Shown: in pieces, positions 1 to 5,590 of the stretch
How positions within the stretch are numbered: the stretch's first letter is position 1
Layout of the letters: the number at the start of each line of letters is the position of its first letter
Source of the DNA: Clostridia bacterium
GTDB lineage: Bacteria > Bacillota > Clostridia > Christensenellales > Borkfalkiaceae
Length of the DNA stretch: 10,171 nucleotides
Direction of reading: 5' to 3'
NCBI GenBank assembly: GCA_021205485.1
Contig: JAJPXK010000027.1
Location: forward strand, 1 to 10,171
Program-made: the position numbers and the translations under genes
Notes under the pieces: generated by a model
What the model was told of the DNA's origin: nothing
What the model saw: only the letters and a program-made list of their open reading frames with translations
Database searches by the model: none

Positions 1-332
1 GTTGTGTTGCAATAGAAAGCGTCATCTTCATACCCTTCACTTTCTATATAATCGGCATAAGCCGTATATTCGTTATTAAAGCCGTCCGCCGTATAAGAAA
101 TAGAATTTTGCGAACTGTAAGTAGTTGATACATAACTCATATAATCTTCGGCAATTCTGTCGGCGATAAGCTTATTTTCGTTTACAGAAGTATAGCTTGT
201 AGCCGTCTTTGTCATTATCAAAACGTAAGTTGTGATAACGCCGCACAGGGCCACCGCCACGGCCATAAAGGATATAGCCGTCATAAGCACGGCGCCGTCT
301 TTCTTTTTAAACAGAGACAATAACTTTTTCAT
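1..332 (-). CDS. PilX/GspK-like pseudopilin, 3' end outside the window
   Basis: Open for 110 codons from an ATG at 330-332 to the window edge with no stop, so the C-terminus is missing. The N-terminus is a short basic stretch (MKKLLSLFKKKDG) followed by a hydrophobic segment at about residues 14-40 that begins AVLMTAISFMAVAV. This layout is that of a class III prepilin, with likely cleavage after Gly13. The +5 residue is Thr rather than Glu, a feature of GspK/PilX-type tip pseudopilins. The rest is polar and Tyr/Ser-rich. An AGAGG ribosome site at 340-344 lies 7 bases before the ATG and overlaps the stop codon of the preceding prepilin gene, so the two are translated from one mRNA. The product would be inserted in the membrane and act as a minor pilus component. 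The prepilin class is fairly sure. The PilX/GspK assignment is inference from the missing Glu5. Confidence 0.7.
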   Translation of the reverse strand, partial: MKKLLSLFKKKDGAVLMTAISFMAVAVALCGVITTYVLIMTKTATSYTSVNENKLIADRIAEDYMSYVSTTYSSQNSISYTADGFNNEYTAYADYIESEGYEDDAFYCNT

Positions 333-342
333 TATTTTTCCT

Positions 343-768
343 CTAATTGCCGTTTGAAAGGCTGTAGCTGTAAGAATAAAGAGACGATCCTAACGAACTA
401 TGGTAAGTATTTATATTAACTTCTTCATTTACAAAGTCTGCCGTAACCTCTGCGTCTACCATATCCATAGTAAATTCGTATAAATATACAGAACCGCTTT
501 CTGTACCAGATACAGTTTCGCCAACATAAAATTCAAGATAACTTTCAAAAGCAGATTGCTCATTACCTGTATCTTCACAGGCGGATTTAAAACAACTCAC
601 CACGTCGGCGGCGATATTGGTTGCCTGAAACCGTGAAAAAAGCTTGGCTGTAGACCTTGAGCTTGTTATGCACAAAGTCGTCACCGCGGCCGATATTATG
701 GTTATTACGGTAAGGGCGATAACGCCTTCCACAAGGGTGAAACCCTTATTTTTACCATGCTTTTTCAC
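343..768 (-). CDS. Type IV minor prepilin
   Basis: A 141-residue protein with a textbook prepilin leader: MKKHGKNKG, then FTLVEGVIALTVIT. Prepilin peptidase would cut after Gly9, leaving N-methyl-Phe and Glu at +5 of the mature chain. The hydrophobic helix covers about residues 10-33. The remaining ~105 residues form a small acidic, Ser/Tyr-rich head ending in SYSLSNGN. The start codon is GTG (766-768), chosen because TAGGGGG sits 8 bases upstream and the leader would be lost with any later start. The gap to the PilM-like gene is 12 bases, and the next pseudopilin begins 10 bases beyond this stop, so all three form one operon. The small size and internal position suggest a minor pilin (PilV/PilW/GspI-J type) rather than the main fibre subunit. 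The exact class cannot be settled by eye. Confidence 0.85.
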   Translation of the reverse strand: MKKHGKNKGFTLVEGVIALTVITIISAAVTTLCITSSRSTAKLFSRFQATNIAADVVSCFKSACEDTGNEQSAFESYLEFYVGETVSGTESGSVYLYEFTMDMVDAEVTADFVNEEVNINTYHSSLGSSLYSYSYSLSNGN

Positions 769-776
769 AGGCTTTG

Positions 777-783
777 CCCCCTA
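777..783 (-). promoter_or_regulatory. Shine-Dalgarno site deciding a GTG start
   Basis: TAGGGGG on the minus strand, 8 bases before the GTG at 766-768. Its TAG is also the stop codon of the PilM-like gene, so termination and re-initiation are physically coupled. Confidence 0.75.
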
Positions 784-2145
784 TTTTAATCCAAAACGTA
801 TATTAAAGAAATTATGGTTGTGGTTGTAGCTCCCGATAAAGTTCACGCCGTATAAATCTATATTTTTGGAAACTTCCGCGGGCTGCTTTTCCATACCCTT
901 TAACGGACGCAGTTTAATGCCGTCTTCGCCCTGCTCCTCATTCGCCATATCTATCAGATAATGTAAATTTTCGGGCAGATTGACTATAATATAATCGGGG
1001 TCGTTTATATAGGCGGTCATGCGGGCCTGCCTTGCATACAGCAAAATCCACTTCAAAATTATGCGGAAATTTTCGTAAGCAATTTTTTCAGCCTCTTCGG
1101 GGACTTCTCTCTTCATAAATTTAGGCAGACGGCGTTTCGCCTTGCGGTAAACTTTAGACTTAGGAACGTTTGCCGCGGCAACAAAAGGGTCGGCGACGGT
1201 AATTTCTTCCGCGGCGGCTTCTTCAGAGGCCGTTTCGGCAGTTTCTTCCGTTTCCTCGTCTTCAAAGTCCTCGTCGTCCGAAGCGTCCTCAGTGGCGTCT
1301 GAGGCAACTTCCGCCGTTGTTTCCGCATTTGCGGCCTCGGTATTTGCTTCTTCAGCCTCGGCGGGCTGTGCTGTTGCTTCTTCCGCCACCGTTTCTGGCA
1401 GAGGCTGTTCCTCTTCTTCGTTGGTGGTAAGCGTCTTGGCTTTCGCCACTTCCCTCGCGTTGATTACGGCGATATCTGCCGCCGTGTGGTCGGTTATGGC
1501 GTACTCGTCGCACACTTCGGGGTTATTTATAACGCTTACGCCGAACGGCACCGAAGTTACGCCTAACGTTTTACCCTTACTGCATATGGCTATTTCCGTT
1601 TTGTCCGAACGGATATCCGCCACTACAAAATTTTTGCCGTGAGAACGCGGCATAAAGTGCAGTACGCTGTTTACCACCGCGTTTCCGTCGTAAGTAGCCC
1701 CCCTCGGGAGCAATTTTGCGTCAGATAGTACTTTGTTAATCTGTAAAATTGTCTTTTTATCGAAGAAAACAACGCCGAAAGTGGAAAACTGCCTTGTGGA
1801 CGTGATTAAAAATTTTGAAACTTTTTTGTCCTTAAGTTCGGGGCCGTACTCGTTGTTTAACTCCGTTTCAAGGGCTTTAAGCATTTTCGCCTTGTTCATA
1901 TACGGAAGGTCGAACGTCTCCAGCCCTACGGTATTGTCCGGCATAACTATATAGGCGGAAGTATTGCGGGACAGATTGTTGGAATTTACAAATTCGCTTA
2001 AAAGAGTCTGAAATTCGCTGTAAAATCTGTCGCTGAAAAGGTACGACTGAAAGCGGAAGGAAAAACTTTCCACTCCGCTTGACTTATCGGCTTTCAGTAT
2101 TCTGATATTTTTATTTTTAGCGTCAAAACCTATAAAAATTTTCAT
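781..2145 (-). CDS. PilM-like type IV pilus assembly protein with acidic insert
   Basis: A 454-residue protein resembling the actin-like PilM/FtsA fold. It starts MKIFIGFDAKNKNIRIL (phosphate-1-like strand) and has a second strand-turn-strand at about 175-205 (VVADIRSDKTEIAI...VPFG). PilM normally sits on the inner face of the membrane, links the pilus motor to PilN, and binds ATP. Here both DxG turns are altered (DAK and DIR), so nucleotide binding is doubtful. Residues ~243-315 are almost only Glu, Ala, Thr and Asp, and are followed by a strongly basic patch (~330-347, KSKVYRKAKRRLPKFMKR). The C-terminal part (~355-440) returns to folded sequence. The ATG at 2143-2145 was chosen because AGAAGGG lies 7 bases upstream. 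A longer reading to 2187 would be translated from a palindromic repeat. Neighbouring prepilin genes support the pilus role. An alternative is a diverged FtsA/PilM relative of unknown task. Confidence 0.65.
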   Translation of the reverse strand: MKIFIGFDAKNKNIRILKADKSSGVESFSFRFQSYLFSDRFYSEFQTLLSEFVNSNNLSRNTSAYIVMPDNTVGLETFDLPYMNKAKMLKALETELNNEYGPELKDKKVSKFLITSTRQFSTFGVVFFDKKTILQINKVLSDAKLLPRGATYDGNAVVNSVLHFMPRSHGKNFVVADIRSDKTEIAICSKGKTLGVTSVPFGVSVINNPEVCDEYAITDHTAADIAVINAREVAKAKTLTTNEEEEQPLPETVAEEATAQPAEAEEANTEAANAETTAEVASDATEDASDDEDFEDEETEETAETASEEAAAEEITVADPFVAAANVPKSKVYRKAKRRLPKFMKREVPEEAEKIAYENFRIILKWILLYARQARMTAYINDPDYIIVNLPENLHYLIDMANEEQGEDGIKLRPLKGMEKQPAEVSKNIDLYGVNFIGSYNHNHNFFNIRFGLK

Positions 2146-2152
2146 TGTTATG

Positions 2153-2159
2153 CCCTTCT
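2153..2159 (-). promoter_or_regulatory. Shine-Dalgarno site deciding the PilM-like start
   Basis: AGAAGGG on the minus strand, 7 bases before the ATG at 2143-2145. It makes the in-frame upstream ATG at 2185-2187, which lies in repeat DNA, unlikely. Confidence 0.7.
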
Positions 2160-2165
2160 CTAAGG

Positions 2166-2183
2166 CTTCCCCTTGAGGGGAAG
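2166..2183. repeat. Family B palindrome (CTTCCCC-TTGA-GGGGAAG)
   Basis: A perfect 7-bp stem with a TTGA loop, just upstream of the PilM-like gene's ribosome site. The same core occurs at 3269-3286, and inverted (TCAA loop) near 3388-3407. It is one member of the palindromic family that fills several gaps of this window. Confidence 0.8.
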
Positions 2184-2214
2184 ACAAGAGTGTTGTCTAT
2201 CGACTTACCACCTC

Positions 2215-2337
2215 TGTCATTCCGAGCGTAGCCGAGGAATCTCATTCCGACCGCTTCTATTCCATCGAGGGGATCCTTCGACTCGCTATCGCTCGCTCAG
2301 GATGACAGGTAAAGGGTCGCACTCGCTCAGGATGACA
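2215..2337. repeat. Family A palindromic element plus tail
   Basis: Begins TGTCATTCCGAGCGTAGC and its main unit ends CTCAGGATGACA at 2307, so the ends are near-perfect inverted repeats of each other. A shorter tail repeat (GGTAAAGGGTCGCACTCG...GATGACA) follows at 2308-2337. The interior (CCGACCGCTTCTATTCCATC) is nearly identical to the copies at 5468-5563 and 5591-5683. It lies between a prepilin gene and the PilM-like gene without a recognisable terminator, so it is probably transcribed as a spacer. Confidence 0.85.
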
Positions 2338-2356
2338 GAGAGAAATGCGGTGTAAA

Positions 2357-2878
2357 TTAAACCTCTACATGGCGTTCGAGGAGGAACGTTACGTCGCCGC
2401 TGGAGCTGGCTACAGTGCATTTATACAATTCGGCTGAAGTGGATTTCTCAAACGAAAGCGAGGTTATATATTCGGTGCTTATGGTTACAAGGTTGTAATT
2501 GCCGCTCGCGTCCTCAGTACCATAACTCCCTTCGTATTCAAATTCAAAATAAATACAATCTTCTGAAAGATATACGCTAAAATCGGTCTTGCCACTGCCA
2601 CTACAATTAGCCGTCAATTTATCATATACGTCATCGCCGTCGCTATCGGTTACTTCAAACCCGTAATCCCCTGTATCAAAATGAGAAAACCACTTTTCGC
2701 TTATCGCTTTAAACGAATAAATCTCCTCCATAGTGTTATTATAAACTTTTACCTTGTCCTGGTAGTTGGTAACAAAAACTATAAAGGAAACAAGAAGGGC
2801 TACGACTATGGCGATTATCGCTAATACTATTGTAAGCTCGTACAAGGTAAAGCCTTTGTTAGTTTTACGCAAAAGCAT
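2357..2878 (-). CDS. Type IV prepilin (pseudopilin)
   Basis: A 173-residue protein with the leader MLLRKTNKG followed by FTLYELTIVLAIIAIVVALL. Cleavage is expected after Gly9, with Phe at +1 and Glu at +5. The hydrophobic helix spans about residues 10-36. The head of ~135 residues is acidic and rich in Asp, Ser, Gly and Tyr, with a single Cys before residue 100 and another late in the chain (KCTVASSSG). AGGGGG at 2885-2890 lies 6 bases before the ATG. A strong promoter lies just upstream, so this gene opens the transcription unit that continues through the PilM-like gene and two further pilins. It could be the major or a GspH/FimT-like minor subunit; the sequence alone does not decide. Confidence 0.87.
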   Translation of the reverse strand: MLLRKTNKGFTLYELTIVLAIIAIVVALLVSFIVFVTNYQDKVKVYNNTMEEIYSFKAISEKWFSHFDTGDYGFEVTDSDGDDVYDKLTANCSGSGKTDFSVYLSEDCIYFEFEYEGSYGTEDASGNYNLVTISTEYITSLSFEKSTSAELYKCTVASSSGDVTFLLERHVEV

Positions 2879-2906
2879 AATCTTCCCCCTTATATCATAT
2901 ATAAAT

Positions 2907-2935
2907 ATTTTACTTTGTTTTTAACGCAATGTCAA
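2907..2935 (-). promoter_or_regulatory. Sigma-70-type promoter of the prepilin/PilM operon
   Basis: On the minus strand TTGACA (2930-2935), a 17-base spacer, and TAAAAT (2907-2912). The -35 is a perfect consensus and the -10 has five of six matches. Predicted +1 is about 2900, giving a 22-base leader that contains the AGGGGG ribosome site. Confidence 0.8.
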
Positions 2936-2977
2936 TGCTTTGAAATGGTAAAGGTTAATGTTGTTTTTACCTTGTTT

Positions 2978-3041
2978 TAACATATTATTTTTAAACAACT
3001 TTTCGGCCGACGTAGTTTACTGGCCGCGGGTCCCCGCGAGA
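2978..3041. repeat. AT-rich lead plus CGCGGGTCCCCGCGAGAT block, copy 1
   Basis: TTATTTTTAAACAACTTTTC followed after a diverged middle by the palindromic CGCGGGTCCCCGCGAGAT. The same order is found at 4445-4510 with two mismatches in the AT-rich 25 bases and none in the last 18. Both copies lie about 100 bases upstream of a prepilin start codon. Confidence 0.75.
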
Positions 3042-3095
3042 TTGCCACGCGGTAGAATCCGCTCGCAATGACGTAAAGCTTTTCGGCCGTTTTTC

Positions 3096-3137
3096 CCTCA
3101 TCCGTCGGCTTCGCCGACACCTTCCCCCGAGGGAAGG
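3096..3137. repeat. Family B repeat unit
   Basis: CCTCATCCGTCGGCTTCGCC and on to GAGGGAAGG. It contains a perfect hairpin GTCGGC-TTC-GCCGAC at 3104-3118 and the CTTCCC/GGGAAG palindrome, here with a CCCGAG variation of the loop. Confidence 0.75.
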
Positions 3138-3140
3138 CAA

Positions 3141-3256
3141 GGGTGTGCCGTCAACTTACCACCTCTGTGTCATTCCGAGCGTAGTCGAGGAATCTCGCGG
3201 GAGCGTCAGCGGCTCGCGGAAAGCCAAGTTTTTCGAGGCTTCAGATACCATTCAAC
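3141..3256. repeat. Family A relative with flank, short form
   Basis: Starts GGGTGTGCCGTCAACTTACC, then TGTCATTCCGAGCG, and ends with a 34-base block at 3204-3237 rich in CGGCTCGCGGAAAGCC. The same left and right blocks recur at 4746-4917, where 62 bases replace the 4 bases (3200-3203) present here. Confidence 0.8.
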
Positions 3257-3264
3257 CGCTTTTT

Positions 3265-3312
3265 AAGGCTTCCCCTTGAGGGGAAGCTGTCACGTTAGTG
3301 ACTGATGAGGTG
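3265..3312 (+). repeat. Family B repeat unit, inverted partner 1
   Basis: AAGGCTTCCCCTTGAGGGGA and on to GACTGATGAGGTG. It includes the 7-bp CTTCCCC/GGGGAAG stem and a second small stem (GTCAC...GTGAC). It is matched in opposite orientation by 3361-3408, with 48 bases between them. Confidence 0.8.
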
Positions 3313-3360
3313 TTTCAGACAATAATGTTGCTCCACCGCTTTATGCGATCGGATTATTTC

Positions 3361-3408
3361 CACCTCATCCGACGGCTTCGCCGCCACCTTCCCCTCAAGG
3401 GGAAGGCA
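3361..3408 (-). repeat. Family B repeat unit, inverted partner 2
   Basis: CACCTCATCCGACGGCTTCG and on to CTTCCCCTCAAGGGGAAGGC. It is the reverse-complement form of the 3265-3312 unit and holds a perfect 8-bp stem CCTTCCCC/GGGGAAGG. A second copy of GGGGAAGGC followed by a T-run comes at 3421-3436. Confidence 0.8.
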
Positions 3409-3459
3409 AGTTAGGGGCAAGGGGAAGGCTTTTTTTGCGTAAATGCGGCCAAATAATTT

Positions 3460-3491
3460 AACAAGCCCAAAATAGAACTTTTGGGCTTGTT
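3460..3491 (-). terminator. Rho-independent terminator of the 3525-4343 prepilin
   Basis: A perfect 13-bp hairpin (AACAAGCCCAAAA paired with TTTTGGGCTTGTT, 6-base loop) 33 bases beyond the prepilin stop. On the minus strand it is followed by AAATTATTT, a moderate U-rich tail. The A-run of the stem also gives the plus strand a usable tail, but there is no plus-strand gene to end here. Confidence 0.75.
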
Positions 3492-3524
3492 GCTATTTCA
3501 TTTGTTTTTCTTACTTTGGTCTAG

Positions 3525-4343
3525 TTATGCGCTTTTAGCAGCATATGTGCCTATCTTGCAAACACCGCAGTATGTAGTAGTATCTTCTGTATCCTGAGTA
3601 AATTCATAACTAGCATATTTAGTATCATCAGTATCTATTTTTGAAACCAATATAGAAGAACTGGTTGTTGTAGTGCTGCCATCACTTGAAAGAGCGTCGC
3701 TAGGAACTGCCGTCACCTGATAATAAACATATGTAGCAGATGTGGTCTCAGCAGTTAACTTAACTGAAGCTAATTGCTGATTCTGTACTGCACCAGTAGT
3801 ACCATCGCTTGTTTGAATTTGCACAACCGTTGATTTCGATATAGTGTTACCTTCTTTGGCAGCCAAATAAGTTTCAAGAACAAGAACAGCTAAACTGCTG
3901 TAATTATTTTTATATAATGTTGCTATTGTTGTAGCGGCACCAGAATAATAAACGTTACCGTTTTCACCTGCAAAAATTAAATATGTACTACTAATTAGCG
4001 AGTTACCATCATCGTCCTCAATGTACGCTGTTTCGTCTGTGCTGTAAGCTGTGTATAAATCATCTGCTGTTGAATCATATACTACATAATAACCATCGTA
4101 ATCTTCGCTATAAATTATCGAACCGTCTACGGGATTTTTTGTAAATTCACTAAAATATTCGGTAACGACGTAGTTTGCCGCTGACTTGGCGTTGCTCTTA
4201 CGCGCGTTAGTCATAATACTTGTGAAAGTAGGAACAAGGACGGCGATAAGGATTGCTATAACCGCGATAACTATTGCAAGTTCGGTTAAGGTGAAACCTT
4301 TTTTTGCGTTCCTTCTGCCCTTATTCGTTAAAGTTTTGAGCAT
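3525..4343 (-). CDS. Type IV prepilin with large Ser/Thr-rich head
   Basis: A 272-residue protein: a basic leader (MLKTLTNKGRRNAKKG), then FTLTELAIVIAVIAILIAVL. Cleavage is expected after Gly16, with Phe at +1 and Glu at +5. After the hydrophobic helix (about 17-38) comes PTFTSIMTNARKSNAKSAAN, the usual amphipathic continuation of pilin helix 1, then a ~210-residue head rich in Ser, Thr, Tyr and Asp. AAGGAAGA at 4351-4358 lies 7 bases before the ATG. It has its own promoter about 260 bases upstream and its own strong terminator, so it is expressed separately from the other pilins, as major pilins often are. The coding region is visibly more AT-rich and less codon-biased than its neighbours, as surface-exposed pilin genes often are. 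Major-pilin status is inference. Confidence 0.87.
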   Translation of the reverse strand: MLKTLTNKGRRNAKKGFTLTELAIVIAVIAILIAVLVPTFTSIMTNARKSNAKSAANYVVTEYFSEFTKNPVDGSIIYSEDYDGYYVVYDSTADDLYTAYSTDETAYIEDDDGNSLISSTYLIFAGENGNVYYSGAATTIATLYKNNYSSLAVLVLETYLAAKEGNTISKSTVVQIQTSDGTTGAVQNQQLASVKLTAETTSATYVYYQVTAVPSDALSSDGSTTTTSSSILVSKIDTDDTKYASYEFTQDTEDTTTYCGVCKIGTYAAKSA

Positions 4344-4444
4344 ATTTGATTCTTCCTTAAAGTCTTTTTTATTTTAAACGCCTTAAAAAGGCTGTTTAAT
4401 CGTTTTTTGCCCCTGTTTTGAGGGGGATTATCAGGGGAGCTGGC

Positions 4445-4583
4445 TAAACGTTATTATTTTTAAATAACTTTTCAGCCGCCCTGCTGTGCCGGTCGCGGGT
4501 CCCCGCGAGATCCTTCGACTGCGTGCTACGCACTTCGCTCAGGATGACAGGTAAGGGCTATGCCCTCACGCAGGATGACAGGT
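4445..4583. repeat. AT-rich lead plus CGCGGGTCCCCGCGAGAT block, copy 2, with family A right halves
   Basis: Copy 2 of the 2978-3041 block occupies 4445-4510. It runs on into GATCCTTCGACTGCG...TTCGCTCAGGATGACA, the right half of family A, and then a short tail repeat (GGTAAGGGCTATGCCCTCAC...GATGACA). No left half (TGTCATTCTGAGCG) is present, so this copy is a partial element. Confidence 0.75.
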
Positions 4584-4606
4584 AGCGGCTACCACTTGTA
4601 GGTACA

Positions 4607-4635
4607 ATGTTACTATTTATTTGTCACTTTGTCAA
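4607..4635 (-). promoter_or_regulatory. Promoter for the 3525-4343 prepilin
   Basis: On the minus strand TTGACA (4630-4635), a 17-base spacer, then TAACAT (4607-4612). The -35 is perfect and the -10 matches four of six. Predicted +1 is near 4600, giving a ~257-base leader. The -35 overlaps a TTTGTCA site of the adjacent array, which suggests regulation. A weaker TAAAAT nearer the gene (about 4370) has no good -35. Confidence 0.6.
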
Positions 4636-4684
4636 CAGTTTGTCACCCGTTTTTATGATTTTTGTCATAAAACTTTATGACAAA
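4620..4684. promoter_or_regulatory. TTTGTCA array with a 24-base perfect dyad
   Basis: TTTGTCA occurs at 4620, 4628, 4639 and 4661 in one orientation and as TGACAAA at 4678. Steps of 8, 11 and 22 bases put the last three direct copies on the same helix face. The last pair forms a perfect inverted repeat, TTTGTCATAAA-AC-TTTATGACAAA (4661-4684), centred about 72 bases upstream of the predicted start. It looks like a transcription-factor binding region. The factor is unknown. Confidence 0.55.
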
Positions 4685-4745
4685 TTTTAAATTATGTCAT
4701 ATTTTTATGTGCATTACGCTGCATTTTTTAGTATTTTTGCTTGTA

Positions 4746-4917
4746 GGGTGTGCCCGTCGACTTACCACCTCTGTCATTCCGAGCGTAGCCGAGGAATCTC
4801 GCGTGCGAGCGAAGCGACACTCTGCACACCGCATTATAAAAAGTTCTATAATATGGTGCAGATAACGTCAGCGGCTCGCGGAAAGCCAAGTTTTTCGAGA
4901 CTTCTGATATCAACCTC
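4746..4917. repeat. Family A relative with flank, long form carrying a 62-base extra segment
   Basis: The left block (4772-4803) and right block (4866-4899) match 3168-3199 and 3204-3237 almost base for base. Between them lie 62 bases instead of 4. The extra segment ends in an imperfect hairpin, TGCAC...ATTATA paired with TATAAT...GTGCA (4823-4860). The element abuts the folA stop codon and could end or process its mRNA. Confidence 0.75.
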
Positions 4918-5416
4918 ACATTATTTTAACATTATTATTTTTATAAACGGCGAAGTTGATTGTGTAGCCGTTGGTCTGGACGGCGTCGGAGAGGCTCACA
5001 AGCTCAAAATCTTTATTTTCGTCCAGATTTTCAAAAAAAGTATCGGCGCCGCCTACCGCGTCGACTTTTGTTACCAATACCTCGCTGCAATAGGGCAATA
5101 GAGTGCGGTACATCATGGCCCCGCCTATTACAAATACCCTGTCGGGGTCGTATTTTTTTATTTCGGCGAAAAGTTCGTCTAATGAGCGGACAATTTTACA
5201 GTCTTCTCTGTCTTCGCCGTCGGGGTAAAGCACGATATTTGTTCTGTTTTTAAGGGGTTTGCCGCCGGGGAACGATTTTAAGGTATTGCTGCCCATTACA
5301 ACAACGTTGCCCGTGGTTGTTTCCCTGAAAAACTTCATATCGGCGGGGATTGAGAACATAAGCGAGTTGCTTTTGCCTATGCCCCACTGTTTGTCGGCGT
5401 GTAATATTGCTTTCAT
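4916..5416 (-). CDS. folA: Dihydrofolate reductase
   Basis: A 166-residue protein, close to the usual 160-170 for bacterial FolA, which reduces 7,8-dihydrofolate to tetrahydrofolate with NADPH in the cytosol. Visible marks in order: ADKQWGIGKSNSLMFSIPAD (Met20-type loop and the substrate-binding acidic Asp in IPAD), MKFFRETTTG, VVVMGSNT (NADPH-binding strand, where MGRKT is usual), the PLKNRTNIVL substrate/cofactor segment, VFVIGGAMMY (the conserved Gly-Gly turn), and a C-terminal beta hairpin ending INFAVYKN. AAAGGAAT lies upstream of the ATG at 5414-5416. It follows thyA on the same strand, the common thyA-folA order, and recycles the dihydrofolate that thymidylate synthase releases. The intervening 367 bases are repeats with no clear promoter or terminator, so co-transcription is possible but not shown. 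Confidence 0.95.
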   Translation of the reverse strand: MKAILHADKQWGIGKSNSLMFSIPADMKFFRETTTGNVVVMGSNTLKSFPGGKPLKNRTNIVLYPDGEDREDCKIVRSLDELFAEIKKYDPDRVFVIGGAMMYRTLLPYCSEVLVTKVDAVGGADTFFENLDENKDFELVSLSDAVQTNGYTINFAVYKNNNVKIM

Positions 5417-5441
5417 ATATGGTATTCCTTTGCTTTTAAGG

Positions 5442-5458
5442 CTCCCCTATCAGGGGAG
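5442..5458. repeat. Family B-like hairpin upstream of folA
   Basis: A perfect 7-bp stem CTCCCCT-ATC-AGGGGAG, about 25 bases before the folA start codon. No U-tract follows on the minus strand, so it is unlikely to be a terminator. In mRNA it would fold just ahead of the ribosome site. Confidence 0.65.
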
Positions 5459-5467
5459 GCTATTTAT

Positions 5468-5563
5468 TGTCATTCTGAGCGTAGTCGAAGAATCTCATTC
5501 CGACCGCTTCTATTCCATCGAGGGGATCCTCACGTCGCCGCTTTGCGGCTCCTCAGGATGACA
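5468..5563. repeat. Family A palindromic element, tandem copy 1
   Basis: Starts TGTCATTCTGAGCGTAGTCG and ends GGCTCCTCAGGATGACA. Termini are inverted repeats. The interior shares TCATTCCGACCGCTTCTATT with the 2215 and 5591 copies. Confidence 0.85.
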
Positions 5564-5590
5564 GGAAAATGTCATTCCGACGCAACACTC

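Larger units (their letters stand above)
2879..3524. other. 646-base intergenic region filled with repeats
   Basis: No convincing gene on either strand. From right to left it holds the terminator of the 3525-4343 prepilin, an inverted pair of family B palindromes (3361-3408 and 3265-3312), a family A relative with its shared flank (3141-3256), another family B unit (3096-3137), and a GC-rich palindrome with an AT-rich lead (2978-3041). Last comes the promoter of the next prepilin. It separates two pilin transcription units. Confidence 0.75.
4344..4915. other. 572-base intergenic region: pilin leader, operator-like array and repeats
   Basis: No credible gene. The part next to the prepilin (4344-4600) is its predicted leader and contains a GCCTT/AAGGC mini-hairpin (4380-4392), a degenerate family B half (CCCCTGTTTTGAGGGGGATT near 4411) and the GC-rich palindrome block (4445-4510) with family A right halves to 4583. 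Next come the promoter and its TTTGTCA array (4607-4684). The part next to folA (4746-4917) is a family A relative with an extra internal segment. Confidence 0.7.

Noticed and set aside
1113..1642. Frames opposite or shifted within the PilM-like acidic insert (71 and 116 residues)
   Set aside because: Low-complexity shadows of the Glu/Ala-rich coding stretch, with Arg/Lys/Pro or Ser/Ala runs only.
2146..2187. N-terminal extension of the PilM-like protein (14 residues, starting MSSPQGEAL)
   Set aside because: It is translated from a palindromic repeat, and the ATG at 2143-2145 has a proper ribosome site right before it.
3388..3440. Plus-strand terminator (CCTTCCCC/GGGGAAGG followed by a T-run at 3430)
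   Set aside because: The T-run is separated from the hairpin by over 20 bases, and no plus-strand gene lies upstream.
4344..4600. Riboswitch or T-box in the long pilin leader
   Set aside because: No recognisable aptamer core or T-box sequence; the content is explained by repeats.
4823..4860. Terminator of folA in the imperfect hairpin past its stop
   Set aside because: The stem has a bulge and mismatches, there is no U-tract, and it belongs to the variable segment of a repeat.
4677..5101. Plus-strand open frames of 62 and 135 residues near folA
   Set aside because: They run through repeat DNA and then antisense to folA, with no promoter, ribosome site or family resemblance.
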